Made by a program: the position numbers and the translations under genes. From positions 62,001 to 126,000 of the forward strand of contig CAIKYB010000040.1 in the NCBI GenBank assembly GCA_903831575.1: a stretch of DNA of 64,000 nt, in the 5' to 3' direction. The notes under the pieces were generated by a model that was given only the letters and a program-made list of their open reading frames with translations, searched no databases and was not told where the DNA came from. Positions 8,977-17,518 of this stretch are shown here, piece by piece. The number at the start of each line of letters is the position of its first letter. Positions within the stretch are counted from its first letter, which is position 1. Origin of the DNA: an uncultured Bacteroidota bacterium (GTDB taxonomy: Bacteria; Bacteroidota; Bacteroidia; Chitinophagales; Chitinophagaceae).

Positions 8977-9213
8977 ATGGAAAATATCAAGAAATATTTC
9001 GGATTAATATGGATTGCACTGGGATTAATTGTTGGATACTTCAATATTGTAATAATGGGTATTCCCAAGATACAATCTGGGAAACAAGAAGATCTCGTTT
9101 TTGCGATTATCAATTTAGGCGTACTTACACCAATCATTGTTGGAGGCTTAGTAACTTTTGGATACTATGCTTTATGTGGAGAGTTCAATAAAAAAAGTCA
9201 GACTAAAGAATAA
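8977..9213 (+). CDS. Small two-helix membrane protein next to the MHS transporter
   Basis: The 78-residue protein has two hydrophobic segments (about residues 8-28 and 44-67) and a short charged tail ending KKSQTKE. It begins 11 bases after the transporter stop codon, so cotranscription is likely. I associate small proteins of this size with MHS transporters in Bacteroidota, where they may be accessory subunits. Function is not known. Two other open frames in the same interval lack these features. Confidence 0.75.
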   Translation: MENIKKYFGLIWIALGLIVGYFNIVIMGIPKIQSGKQEDLVFAIINLGVLTPIIVGGLVTFGYYALCGEFNKKSQTKE

Positions 9214-9234
9214 GTAGACCTCTTCCCCCTACCT

Positions 9235-9256
9235 TGGTACGAACCTGGTACGAACC
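9235..9256. repeat. Perfect tandem duplication of an 11-mer
   Basis: TGGTACGAACC occurs twice head to tail in the convergent gap between the small membrane protein and the SGNH hydrolase gene. Confidence 0.85.
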
Positions 9257-9284
9257 ATAACATTACAACATTACAAGTTGATAC

Positions 9285-9992
9285 TTATTTGTTTTTCTCA
9301 GCTATCTCTCTAACTTGTGTTGATATAGATTTACCCCATAACTTATATCCTTCGCGATTAAAGTGTAATTTGTCTTCAGTATAATAAAATGTTCTTGGCG
9401 AACCATCTTCTCCTAAAAAAGCACTACAAGCATTAATAGTGTACAAATTATACTGTGTTATAGCATATTCATTAATCAAATTATTTACTTCTTGTATTTT
9501 ATCCCAGGCGGCCCACCTTTTTTCACTTGGGAAAATGGCTAACCAAGTAATTGGGATTGTTGGAAATTTATTTCTCAGCACTTCTACTATGTTTTTGTAT
9601 ATTTTAAAAACTTCCATGGGCTTTTTATCATTTTCTGTTGCTGTAATGTCATTGCCAACATATATAAAAATCGCTTTTGGTTGATGAGGATAGGCTATAC
9701 GTTTGATATAATATGAAACATCATTCATGTTACTTCCACCGAAGCCTCTGTTAATGATATCATTATAATCTAAATCTTCTCTGATGGTAGTCCATTTTCT
9801 TATATAAGAACTTCCGATAAATAAAATTGAATTCTCGTTGTCTTTTTCAATTACATTTAAACTATCAAATTGATTCATTTGTGTTTCATACCTAAGCGGA
9901 CTTTTCCCCTTATTTGGATTTAATTGAGAAAGTGCACAAGTAAACACCAAACAGAGTCCTGCAACAAAAAAAGATCTTAATTTTAAAACCAT
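9285..9992 (-). CDS. Secreted SGNH/GDSL-family hydrolase
   Basis: The 235-residue protein has a signal peptide (to about residue 22, ending CALSQ) and the SGNH blocks: GSSY (nucleophile Ser), NRGFGG (oxyanion Gly), YVGND (oxyanion Asn) and, near the end, DKLHFN with the catalytic Asp and His. Family members are esterases that remove acyl or acetyl groups from lipids or carbohydrates. Export suggests a periplasmic or surface substrate, perhaps acetylated polysaccharide, but that is inference. It is monocistronic and starts with ATG. Confidence 0.87.
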   Translation of the reverse strand: MVLKLRSFFVAGLCLVFTCALSQLNPNKGKSPLRYETQMNQFDSLNVIEKDNENSILFIGSSYIRKWTTIREDLDYNDIINRGFGGSNMNDVSYYIKRIAYPHQPKAIFIYVGNDITATENDKKPMEVFKIYKNIVEVLRNKFPTIPITWLAIFPSEKRWAAWDKIQEVNNLINEYAITQYNLYTINACSAFLGEDGSPRTFYYTEDKLHFNREGYKLWGKSISTQVREIAEKNK

Positions 9993-10155
9993 AACAAGTA
10001 TTTTAAATCGTTTATTTAATAGCCTAAGTGCTTATAATTAGTTTAGAATTGTAATAAAGGAATTACATTTTGACTGATCAACCTTGTAAAAATACAATAG
10101 AATTTTTGTGTGTTGTTTATAATACTTCGACAACCTCATTAAGTATCCCAAAAAT

Positions 10156-10191
10156 AAAGCCCGAATTCACCATAAAGGCAATCCGGGCTTT
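10156..10191 (-). terminator. Terminator of the hexuronate cluster
   Basis: AAAGCCCG pairs with CGGGCTTT across a 20-nt loop. On the minus strand it is followed by T-rich sequence. It lies 46 bases after the stop codon of the ExuT-like gene. Confidence 0.7.
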
Positions 10192-10237
10192 TTAAATTTT
10201 ACAATTACTTCAACTCACTGAAGTGAAATTGTTGTGT

Positions 10238-11545
10238 TTAAATTTCTATTTTTTTCATTTTGGGAACTAAGAAATGCATGATTGTCCATCCTAGTAAGTA
10301 GGCAACCGCACAAAGAAAGAACATGATGTAGTACCCTGTTTGTATTTGATTGATGCTTTCATAATAAACAAACATTCTTTTTTGTACCAATAATGATAAT
10401 AAAATTCCACCAAGGCCACCAAACATTCCGCCTATCCCAGTTACAGAAGCCGTTGCCGACTTGGGAAACATATCACTAACTGTAGTAAATATATTAGCAC
10501 TCCAAGCCTGGTGTGCCGCTGCTGCCAGACCAATAACCAATACTGCAAGCCACATATTTACATCACCCAAAACTTGTGCAAACACAATTGGTAATACACA
10601 AAAAGCATAAATCAACATGCTGGTTTTTCTTGCTCTAAATACGGGCCAGCCTTTGTTTATAAGCTTCATAGGCAGGTAACCCCCACCAATGCTACCTATA
10701 CTGGAAATCACATAAACCATTGCTGTAGGTAAGGCTACTGCAGTTCCTTTTAAACCATATTGTTTTAATAAAAAATCGGGAAGCCAGAAAAGATAAAACC
10801 ACCAGATGGGATCTGTTAAAAATTTACCTATCGCAAATGCCCATGTTTGTTTGAATTGTAACAACTTAAGCCAAGATACTTTCTTTCCATCCAACATTTG
10901 CTCTTCCTTATCTGAATGGATATAGTCAAACTCTTCCTGAGATAATCTTTTTTGTTTACTTGGCACTTCATAATAGATAAACCAAAATATTAACCAAATA
11001 AACCCAATGGCACCAGTTAAAATAAAGGCCCATTGCCAACCGAATTTTTCTGCTATAAGCGGCACCGTTAGTGGGGCAATAATTGCTCCTATATTTGAGC
11101 CTGAGTTAAATATGCCTGTTGCTAATGCTCTTTCTTTTTTAGGGAACCATTCGGCAGTAGCTTTTATGGCTGCAGGAAAATTACCCGCTTCTGTAACACC
11201 GAGAAACACACGGGCGATACTAAAGCCAAACGTTCCGGTAGCTAATGCGTGCAATACGGCAGCAATACTCCATAATCCAGTTGCAATGGCATATCCAATT
11301 TTTGTTCCCAATTTATCTACAAGTCTTCCGGCAAATAACATTCCAAAAGCATATGCAACCTTAAATGCAATTTCAATATTAGAATAATTTGCAGCTTCCT
11401 GCACTTTATTCCAGTTAAATGCAGCAGCAAGATAGGGCTTCAACAGACTGATAACAGCTCTGTCTAAATAATTGATTGTAGTGGCAAAAAATATAAGAGA
11501 ACATATCGTCCACCTATACTTTGACATCGTGTTACTTTGAATCAT
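10238..11545 (-). CDS. MFS transporter, ExuT-like hexuronate permease
   Basis: The 435-residue protein has about 12 membrane segments and the anion:cation symporter pattern of hexuronate transporters: NYLDRAVIS in the first helix, LVDKLGTKIGY in the loop, and VTEAGNFPAAIKATAEWFPKKERA. It probably imports glucuronate or galacturonate with H+ or Na+. It ends the cluster with KDPG aldolase (1-base gap upstream), a YhcH-type protein and mannonate dehydratase, which supports the substrate. A second in-frame Met at residue 7 could also be the start. Confidence 0.88.
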   Translation of the reverse strand: MIQSNTMSKYRWTICSLIFFATTINYLDRAVISLLKPYLAAAFNWNKVQEAANYSNIEIAFKVAYAFGMLFAGRLVDKLGTKIGYAIATGLWSIAAVLHALATGTFGFSIARVFLGVTEAGNFPAAIKATAEWFPKKERALATGIFNSGSNIGAIIAPLTVPLIAEKFGWQWAFILTGAIGFIWLIFWFIYYEVPSKQKRLSQEEFDYIHSDKEEQMLDGKKVSWLKLLQFKQTWAFAIGKFLTDPIWWFYLFWLPDFLLKQYGLKGTAVALPTAMVYVISSIGSIGGGYLPMKLINKGWPVFRARKTSMLIYAFCVLPIVFAQVLGDVNMWLAVLVIGLAAAAHQAWSANIFTTVSDMFPKSATASVTGIGGMFGGLGGILLSLLVQKRMFVYYESINQIQTGYYIMFFLCAVAYLLGWTIMHFLVPKMKKIEI

Positions 11546-11546
11546 T

Positions 11547-12206
11547 TTATTTATTTTTTATAGTTTGAATTAGTGACAATACTTCTTTTGTAGAAGTTTC
11601 AATTGTAGCATAATCTTTTGCTTCCATCAATTTTTTACTAATTAATTTACTTCCCATTCCTACTGCACAAACGCCTGCCTTAAACCAGCCCTCTATATTT
11701 TCTCTTGTTGTATCAACGCCACCTGTTGGCATAAATAGTAGCTTAGGGAAGATCTCTTTAATTGAACTTAAGAAATCAGGACCTAACATGTTTCCTGGGA
11801 ATAGTTTAATAAAAGTTACGCCGTTATTTTCTGCGGCAATAATTTCTGATGGGGTCATACAGCCGGGAGCATAAAACATTCCAATGCTATTTGCTTTATC
11901 TGACACTTCTTTCACATAACCAGGACTCACCATAAAATCAGCACCTGCTGCAATATAATCTTCGGCTTGTTGTAAATTCTTAATGGTACCTACACCCAAT
12001 AACATGTCTTTCATTTCAGCATTTCTCACTTCTACTAATTTCTTAAAATTGTTCAAAGCGGCTTCTCCTCTATTGGTATATTCTACCGCTTTTACACCAG
12101 CCTTGTAAATAGCTCTTAAAATTTCGACACTTACTGTTTCGTCTGCATTAAAATACAATGGCAACATCCCTTGTTCGATGATGGCCTGGGTGATTTTTTG
12201 TTTCAT
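11547..12206 (-). CDS. eda: KDPG/KHG aldolase
   Basis: This 219-residue class I aldolase splits 2-keto-3-deoxy-6-phosphogluconate into pyruvate and glyceraldehyde 3-phosphate. The Schiff-base lysine is K134 in FIKLFPG, with the catalytic Glu at E42 in VEYTNRG. The phosphate-binding glycines are in MPTGGVD and VGMGSKL. It sits between the YhcH-type gene and the transporter, consistent with the final step of glucuronate breakdown. The KDG kinase needed to make its substrate is not in this window. Confidence 0.93.
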   Translation of the reverse strand: MKQKITQAIIEQGMLPLYFNADETVSVEILRAIYKAGVKAVEYTNRGEAALNNFKKLVEVRNAEMKDMLLGVGTIKNLQQAEDYIAAGADFMVSPGYVKEVSDKANSIGMFYAPGCMTPSEIIAAENNGVTFIKLFPGNMLGPDFLSSIKEIFPKLLFMPTGGVDTTRENIEGWFKAGVCAVGMGSKLISKKLMEAKDYATIETSTKEVLSLIQTIKNK

Positions 12207-12220
12207 TTATTATTTTTTGA

Positions 12221-12279
12221 GGTTGAAAATTGTTGATGGTGTTGAAGATTGTTGAATATTGGTGAATGTTGTTGAAGAT
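12221..12279. repeat. Degenerate GTTGAAGATT-type tandem repeat tract
   Basis: The interval upstream of the aldolase gene is built of imperfect copies of GTTGAAGATT/GTTGAATATTG on the plus strand. It resembles the low-complexity tract at 7207-7271 in style but not in exact unit. It may lie in the leader of the aldolase message. Confidence 0.7.
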
Positions 12280-12347
12280 AAATGATGATAAATAAAACTT
12301 TTCTACCTAACATTTGGTTAATTCTTTGCTGGATAGATTTTCAGTGT

Positions 12348-12797
12348 CTACATCTTAACTTTTATCACTAGTTTTTTTATCTCACTTTCTCCAATCATTG
12401 GCGCATGGACATCTTCTGGGAATAATATCACAAACTGGTGGTCTGTTAAATCGAAAAACATATCAGGCTGATCACTAAAAAAACGTACATCTTTATCAGG
12501 ATTGTATTCTCCATTAGGCACCACACATTTTTGTCTGGGTTTCCAGCCAATTGTTTCATTGCCTTTGATACATAGCTGAATATCTATATTGTGATCATGG
12601 CATTCAAATTTTTTCAAACTTTCTTCTTTTGTTTTGCCAACAGCTTGGCTAAAAATCGCCTTTAACCCTTCGGTTATATCAGCTTTCCCAGGTTCTACAT
12701 TACTTAAATCCGTCTCCTTAATATAATGAAAAGCTTGTTCAAAAAGAGGATGAACTGAAAAATACCGGTGTGCGTTTTCTAATGTGTCTACGATCAT
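12348..12797 (-). CDS. YhcH/YjgK/YiaL family protein (DUF386)
   Basis: The 149-residue protein matches the YhcH/YjgK/YiaL family, a cupin-fold group with a metal-binding centre. Visible conserved parts are HRYFSVHPLF at the N-terminus, FECHDHNIDIQLCIKG and, near the end, FVILFPEDVHAP with its Glu and His. Members occur in sialate and uronate catabolic operons and are thought to act on sugar anomers or ring forms; here the hexuronate context fits. The gap of 344 bases to uxuA upstream means it may have its own promoter. Confidence 0.88.
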   Translation of the reverse strand: MIVDTLENAHRYFSVHPLFEQAFHYIKETDLSNVEPGKADITEGLKAIFSQAVGKTKEESLKKFECHDHNIDIQLCIKGNETIGWKPRQKCVVPNGEYNPDKDVRFFSDQPDMFFDLTDHQFVILFPEDVHAPMIGESEIKKLVIKVKM

Positions 12798-13141
12798 TTT
12801 GATTTAATTATATGTTTTATAGTGGTTAGTGTGTTTTTAAGTTTTAATAATTTACTCCATTCAATAAACATGATTTTATCATAAGAATAAGTAATATTAT
12901 AATTGACCGCCAAGCAAATTACATAATACTTTTCTAAAAAAATCAAGTAGTCAGTAAGAAAGAGAACTTCTTTCGCTTAAACATTCTCTTGAAAGTGGTT
13001 GTTATATAAACATGAAGTTGCGTAGTCTTCCATATTTTTGTCGGGTCATTTTTGATTATCGAAATGAAATGAATGCCGTTATTTTTTTAGAAAGACATGC
13101 TGAAACAGCAGATGTGCCAAAGGGAAACACAATTAATACAT
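12798..13141. other. Intergenic region between uxuA and the YhcH-type gene, 344 bases
   Basis: This gap is unusually wide for genes in one catabolic cluster. It holds a possible small plus-strand ORF (13012-13167) and AT-rich sequence near 12800-12930 where a promoter for the downstream minus-strand genes could lie. I see no RNA gene and no clear hairpin terminator. Confidence 0.5.
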
Positions 13142-13167
13142 TCATTTTGCTGCTGAAGTATTTCTAA
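13012..13167 (+). CDS. Possible small ORF or gene remnant with an RHAET motif
   Basis: A 51-codon frame starts at ATG 13012 and overlaps the 3' end of uxuA on the opposite strand by 26 bases. Its middle reads [18 protein letters not shown], which resembles the N-terminal catalytic motif (hydrophobic strand then RHAE) of histidine-phosphatase enzymes, but the rest of such a domain is absent. It may be a fragment of a decayed phosphatase gene or a chance frame. No ribosome-binding or promoter evidence supports expression. Confidence 0.2.
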   Translation: MKLRSLPYFCRVIFDYRNEMNAVIFLERHAETADVPKGNTINTFILLLKYF

Positions 13168-14320
13168 TAATCCCAAATTCCAACCCTCTTAATTCGGCCA
13201 GCCCTTTCAATCTGCCAATTGCAGAATAGCCGGGATTCATCTTTTTATTTAAATCATCTAACATCTGATGTCCATGATCGGGGCGCATGGGGATTGATAG
13301 GCTTCTTTCTTGCATTATTGTTACAATACCTTTTACGATGGCATACATATCTATATCCCCTTCGAGATGATTGGCTTCAAAAAAATCTCCAGCTTCATTT
13401 CTTTGGGTACTGCGCAAATGAACAAAATTGATTCTATGGCTAAATTTCCTGAGCATTTCAGGTAAATTATTATCTGCCCTAACTCCAAAAGAACCTGTAC
13501 AAAAACAAAGTCCATTATTCAAGGAAGGAACGGCGTCGAATATTTTTTCGATATCATTTGCTGTACTAACCACTCTTGGCAATCCCAATAAAGAATAAGG
13601 AGGATCATCCGGATGAATAACCAATTTAACGTTACAGTCATCTGCAACCGTTATGACTTCCTGAAGAAAATAAATCAAATGGCTTCTGAGTTTATCTTCA
13701 TCTATGCCTTTGTATTTTTCAATGGCTAGTTGAAATTGTTCCAACGAAAAATTTTCTTCACTTCCAGGAAGCCCTTTGATAATATTTTGTTTCAACAAAA
13801 ACTTTTCATCATCATTCATTGCATTGAACTTTAATGTAGCGGCTTCTATTTCCTGATGAGTATAATCAGACGCCGCACCCTTTCTCTTCAATATAAAAAG
13901 ATCAAAAACCGCAAGCGCTGCTTTAACAAACGATAAAGCTAATGAGCCATCTGGCATTGGAAAAGCTACATCCGTTCTTGTCCAATCCATAACAGGCATG
14001 AAATTGTAGGTAACAATATTGATGCCGCAACTATTCAAATTTCTGATAGTCTGTTTGTAATTATTGATAAAAATCTGAAAGTTTTCAGTCTGTGTTTTAA
14101 TCGTTTCATGAACGGGTACACTTTCTACAACAGACCATTGCATACCAACTGCATTGATTTCTGATTTTCGTTTATTGATTTCCTCTATTGACCATACTTC
14201 CCCATTGGGTATATGATGTAGTGCAGAAACAACTCCAGTACATCCAGCCTGACGAATATCCCATAGGCTAACCGGGTCTGAAGGCCCATACCAGCGCATG
14301 GTTTGTTGCATTTGATACAT
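13142..14320 (-). CDS. uxuA: Mannonate dehydratase
   Basis: UxuA dehydrates D-mannonate to 2-keto-3-deoxygluconate in glucuronate catabolism. The 392-residue TIM-barrel protein shows the family N-terminus [19 protein letters not shown], the metal/substrate segment [42 protein letters not shown] and the C-terminal [12 protein letters not shown]. Length is normal. It is the first gene of the minus-strand hexuronate cluster and has a striking 28-base palindrome 57 bases upstream of its start, a plausible operator. Confidence 0.96.
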   Translation of the reverse strand: MYQMQQTMRWYGPSDPVSLWDIRQAGCTGVVSALHHIPNGEVWSIEEINKRKSEINAVGMQWSVVESVPVHETIKTQTENFQIFINNYKQTIRNLNSCGINIVTYNFMPVMDWTRTDVAFPMPDGSLALSFVKAALAVFDLFILKRKGAASDYTHQEIEAATLKFNAMNDDEKFLLKQNIIKGLPGSEENFSLEQFQLAIEKYKGIDEDKLRSHLIYFLQEVITVADDCNVKLVIHPDDPPYSLLGLPRVVSTANDIEKIFDAVPSLNNGLCFCTGSFGVRADNNLPEMLRKFSHRINFVHLRSTQRNEAGDFFEANHLEGDIDMYAIVKGIVTIMQERSLSIPMRPDHGHQMLDDLNKKMNPGYSAIGRLKGLAELRGLEFGIIRNTSAAK

Positions 14321-14376
14321 TACTTTAATAAAATTTAATGCTAATTACTTATAAATATACTTTCAAAATTGACTGG

Positions 14377-14404
14377 TTAGATTATTTCAACTGAAATAAT
14401 CTAA
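14377..14404. promoter_or_regulatory. Perfect AT-rich palindrome upstream of uxuA (candidate operator)
   Basis: Two perfect 13-base arms, TTAGATTATTTCA and TGAAATAATCTAA, are separated by only AC. The site is 57 bases upstream of the uxuA start codon. There is no T run after it on either strand that would make it a good terminator, so a binding site for a dimeric sugar-acid regulator (GntR or LacI type) is the more likely reading. No such regulator gene is in the neighbourhood. Confidence 0.5.
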
Positions 14405-14556
14405 TGATTTTTAAATTGAGGAGCGTTATAATTAAATAAGAACAGCTACAATTCTCCATATAAATCAAAAGAACAGTTCCCCATAATGAAAAGAGTTTTT
14501 CGAAAAAATATGACTGTATATTTTATCCTAGGAGCTAGTTTATTGTACGCTTTAAA

Positions 14557-16389
14557 TTAAACAGAATAGTTGAGGATATTTTCTTCTGGTGCGAGCTGAT
14601 ACATTCTTTGTATTGTTTTTATTGCTGTTTCAGCTTTTAAAAGCGCTCTATTAAAATCTATTTCTTTTGAATCTGAAATAAAAGAATTCTTTTGATAATA
14701 CGCAATTCCATTGCTGATATTTTGAAGAAATGAAATATAGAATTTTTTCTTTTTGGCAAAATCTTCGGATATAAAATCAACTATTATTTCCTTTTTGATG
14801 TAATCAATGTATAGTAATAACTCTGCTATAAACATATTGGGCCTGTTGAAATTGGTGACAATATTTGTTCTGCCGTAAATATGATCAGTCATTGTTTGTA
14901 AAGATACCACCTTGGAAAAGTTGACAATATTTGGACCTGGGCAAATAGTCACAGCATGTAAATTTTTGATAAAGGTTTTTGAATAATTAATAGCGGCAGC
15001 ATTACTTAATCCGATGCATAAACATTCTTTGTCGAAAACTTCCTTTAATTTTTGTTGGTATTCAGCATCTGGCAGCTGCTGTGATGCTAACTGTTTTATT
15101 TTTAATTTTTGATACTTATGAGATGCTGTACAAATTGGTTCAGTTGTGAATTCGGTATTGAAAGCCAGATGTTTTTCTGTGCAGGGACTTCCTGGTTTGC
15201 CATTTTTAATTCTTAATAATTTTTCGACTTCAGCACTGGTATTTTTTAGATAATGAAACCTTACTCCTAATGGAGAATTGCGGCTTAATACCACATCCTC
15301 TTTCTTTGCTTCACTTAATAAGGTTAAGGTTTCCTGGTCAACTGTAGTGGCTTCAGGCACCAATAAAAATGGAGTGCCCCAGCCGGTACTATCCATATTA
15401 TAATAGGTATGTAAAACTTCATCTTCGTCATGGGTACCAATTCCACCTTGTACAGAAAGGATCATTTTAGGAGGATACCTCAATTTAATACTACTTCTTT
15501 TGATCATCGATACTTTATAAATTTCAAAAAGGGTATCAATAAGCTCCTGCTTTTTTTGTTTGAATTCTTCTAAAATCGGTCCAAGCAACATCCCATCTGT
15601 TGCAAATGCATGCCCACCACAATTCAATCCGGATTCAATTCTGAATTCACTAACCCAAACTCCTTTTTTTGCAAGATATTTTCCTTGAATAAATGCCGAT
15701 CGATAATCACTTACTTTTACGACAACTTTTTTTTCAAATACACCATCTTCATTTACATCAAACTCTTCACAATTGCCCAGATAATTATATAATCTGGGGT
15801 TCATGCCTGCAGAGAAAATAACAGAAGAATTATAGAGATCGCTTTTGGCAAATCCCCTCAAAGCAGAAACGGCATCTGAACCTTCTTCTAATAAAGTTCC
15901 ATTTTTTTGGAAATTATCTTTATCAGTTTTTGTCATAATGTTGACGTCAATATTACCGGGTTTAATTTGAGTACGTAAATAACTTTCAAGTTTTGATTTA
16001 TCAATATGATTACTTGTTGACATCATTTGCAAATACACTCTTTTAAGTTTACTGTCATCAGGCAACATTTCGAAATACTTTACAATCTCTGAACCAGCTT
16101 CAAATGCAGCATTTCTAAGTTTTTCAATTTGAATCTGAACAATTTTATTTACCAAATTCAGATAATCAGTAATTCTTTTTGCTCTATAATCTGTTTCACT
16201 TGTATTTATAGGACGGTATTCTTTATTGATAACGGGATAGTAATGACTTCTCATCATTTCAATTAATCTGTCTTCAACAATTGAAATAACAGATGAAATA
16301 CCAAACCTTGCTACTTTAATGGGTGTATCTATTGTATAAGCCAATCCCATTACTGGAATATGAAATTTATGTGGTGATGAATAATGCAT
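14557..16389 (-). CDS. Unrecognised 610-residue protein, possible FMN/TIM-barrel relative
   Basis: I do not recognise this family with confidence. The protein is soluble, with no signal peptide. It contains glycine-rich strings reminiscent of nitronate monooxygenase-type barrels: NCGGHAFATDGMLLGP (about residue 260) and SVQGGIGTHDEDEV (about 315) followed by GWGTPFLLVPE. It also has several scattered cysteines in the C-terminal third (PCTEKH, PICTASH, ECLCIG, TICPGPN), which might bind a metal or Fe-S centre. The start ATG opens MHYSSPHKFHIPVMGL, similar to the way barrel oxidoreductases begin. It lies between the hexuronate cluster and an acyl-CoA thioesterase and has 138 bases upstream, so it may be a single-gene unit. 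Confidence 0.7.
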   Translation of the reverse strand: MHYSSPHKFHIPVMGLAYTIDTPIKVARFGISSVISIVEDRLIEMMRSHYYPVINKEYRPINTSETDYRAKRITDYLNLVNKIVQIQIEKLRNAAFEAGSEIVKYFEMLPDDSKLKRVYLQMMSTSNHIDKSKLESYLRTQIKPGNIDVNIMTKTDKDNFQKNGTLLEEGSDAVSALRGFAKSDLYNSSVIFSAGMNPRLYNYLGNCEEFDVNEDGVFEKKVVVKVSDYRSAFIQGKYLAKKGVWVSEFRIESGLNCGGHAFATDGMLLGPILEEFKQKKQELIDTLFEIYKVSMIKRSSIKLRYPPKMILSVQGGIGTHDEDEVLHTYYNMDSTGWGTPFLLVPEATTVDQETLTLLSEAKKEDVVLSRNSPLGVRFHYLKNTSAEVEKLLRIKNGKPGSPCTEKHLAFNTEFTTEPICTASHKYQKLKIKQLASQQLPDAEYQQKLKEVFDKECLCIGLSNAAAINYSKTFIKNLHAVTICPGPNIVNFSKVVSLQTMTDHIYGRTNIVTNFNRPNMFIAELLLYIDYIKKEIIVDFISEDFAKKKKFYISFLQNISNGIAYYQKNSFISDSKEIDFNRALLKAETAIKTIQRMYQLAPEENILNYSV

Positions 16390-16527
16390 ATGTTGAAATA
16401 AAAGTGTGAATAGATTATTTTAAATTTTTGATTTTATATTTATCTATATAAATAAAAAGAATGTTCAGTTGATTTATATATAACACTAAAGGCTTCATTA
16501 ATATTAAGAATTCTATTTTTCAACCCA

Positions 16528-16986
16528 TTATTTCCTTCTCCTATTATTTGCTGAGTCGTATTCTTCTATTTCTAATTGACTAACTGGATTTACTAAAAAT
16601 GAATTTACTGGTTTTGTATTTTCATTAAGTGAAACAAAAATGAAATAAGCTCTGCTAATTAAATATTTTTTCCCGCTCAATACTTTTCTGGCAAATGATT
16701 CCACTGATATTTCCATAGAAGAATTGAATACTCTTGTAATAACAGCATGTATTGTAATGATATCACCTACACATGCCGAATCTATAAAATCGACTTGATT
16801 AATTGAGGCCGTAACACATATCTTCTCAGAATGGGTTTGTGCACATACGGCTGCAGCAATATCCATCCACTCTACTAATTTTCCACCTTGTAATCTACCC
16901 ATAGGATTTGTATCGTTTGGGCACACCACTTCCGTTTTTAGAGTAGCGGATTCTGAGGGCGATTTGTATTTTTTCAATACATTCAT
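16528..16986 (-). CDS. Acyl-CoA thioesterase, hotdog fold
   Basis: The 152-residue protein is of the YciA/BACH acyl-CoA hydrolase type, which cleaves acyl-CoA to free acid and CoA in the cytoplasm. The characteristic segment is CPNDTNPMGRLQGGKLVEWMDIAAAVCA: N and the GG/D pattern of the hotdog helix (about residues 24-51), followed by VDFIDSACVGDIITIHA. One domain, normal size for the single-domain members. It is divergent from norC, sharing a 133-base upstream region. Confidence 0.88.
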   Translation of the reverse strand: MNVLKKYKSPSESATLKTEVVCPNDTNPMGRLQGGKLVEWMDIAAAVCAQTHSEKICVTASINQVDFIDSACVGDIITIHAVITRVFNSSMEISVESFARKVLSGKKYLISRAYFIFVSLNENTKPVNSFLVNPVSQLEIEEYDSANNRRRK

Positions 16987-17057
16987 AATAACCTGTTTTG
17001 CAATTTATTTGAATAAAATCAGAATACTTTTTAAAAAAAAGAACAACAAAACGACTA

Positions 17058-17065
17058 TATTTTTG
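17058..17065 (+). promoter_or_regulatory. -7 promoter element of norCB
   Basis: TATTTTTG matches TAnnTTTG and lies 54 bases upstream of the norC ATG, leaving room for the dyad at 17081-17098 just downstream of the expected transcription start. The -33 element is not clear. Confidence 0.45.
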
Positions 17066-17079
17066 GTAAAGATAATATA

Positions 17080-17107
17080 AAAAGATAAGTTTGTCTTTAT
17101 ATCTTTT
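17080..17107. promoter_or_regulatory. Candidate Rrf2 operator upstream of norC
   Basis: Nested dyads are present: AAAGA-N8-TCTTT (17081-17098) and AAAAGATA-N12-TATCTTTT (17080-17107), with a further direct AAAGATAA at 17068-17075. The same AAAGA-N8-TCTTT layout, followed by TATAT, recurs in front of the rrf2 gene at 28862-28881. A binding site for the Rrf2 regulator is inferred; position just after the -7 element would suit repression. Confidence 0.45.
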
Positions 17108-17119
17108 ATTAATTATTTT

Positions 17120-17518
17120 ATGATACCAGAAAAAAGGAAAATGATAGTGCTGCTATTATTACTTTTTTGTTATTTACTTTATTCTTTGATTCTATATTCT
17201 GAATTGCCTGTAAAGCTTTATAGTAAGAATAAAGAAGGCGAAATCGGCAAGCTCGTCTGGCAAAAATACAATTGCAATTCCTGCCATCAATTATATGGAT
17301 TAGGTGGTTATCTTGGGCCAGACCTCACTAATGTTTATTCAAGTAGAAGTAAGGAGTATATAAAATCTTTTCTCATGAATGGAACTGCCACCATGCCAAA
17401 ATTTAACATCAATGAATACGAAATAAATTCTTTAATACAATATTTCAGGTCGATTGATAACTCTGGAAAATCAGATCCTAGAATATTTAGAATAAAAACC
17501 GATGGTACAATTGAATAA
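17120..17518 (+). CDS. norC: NorC-like membrane-anchored cytochrome c
   Basis: The 132-residue protein has one N-terminal membrane helix (about residues 8-26) and one c-type heme site, CNSCH at 52-56, within the NorC-type pattern GKLVWQKYNCNSCH followed by GLGGYLGPDLTNV. Met92 in TMPKF is the likely sixth heme ligand. NorC passes electrons to the NorB catalytic subunit of nitric oxide reductase, with the heme on the periplasmic side. The stop codon overlaps the start of norB by 17 bases, so the two are cotranscribed and probably translationally coupled. Confidence 0.9.
   Translation: MIPEKRKMIVLLLLLFCYLLYSLILYSELPVKLYSKNKEGEIGKLVWQKYNCNSCHQLYGLGGYLGPDLTNVYSSRSKEYIKSFLMNGTATMPKFNINEYEINSLIQYFRSIDNSGKSDPRIFRIKTDGTIE

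Noticed and set aside
8955-9191. A second overlapping frame in the interval of the small membrane protein.
   Set aside because: It starts inside the transporter gene and has no membrane pattern; the frame at 8977 has two clear helices.
14377-14404. Reading the palindrome upstream of uxuA as a terminator of the 610-residue gene.
   Set aside because: It lies about 150 bases after that stop codon and is not followed by a T run on the minus strand.
14486-14560. A 24-codon frame (MKRVFRKN start) on the plus strand.
   Set aside because: Too short, overlaps the end of the 610-residue gene by four bases, and shows no conservation signal or promoter.
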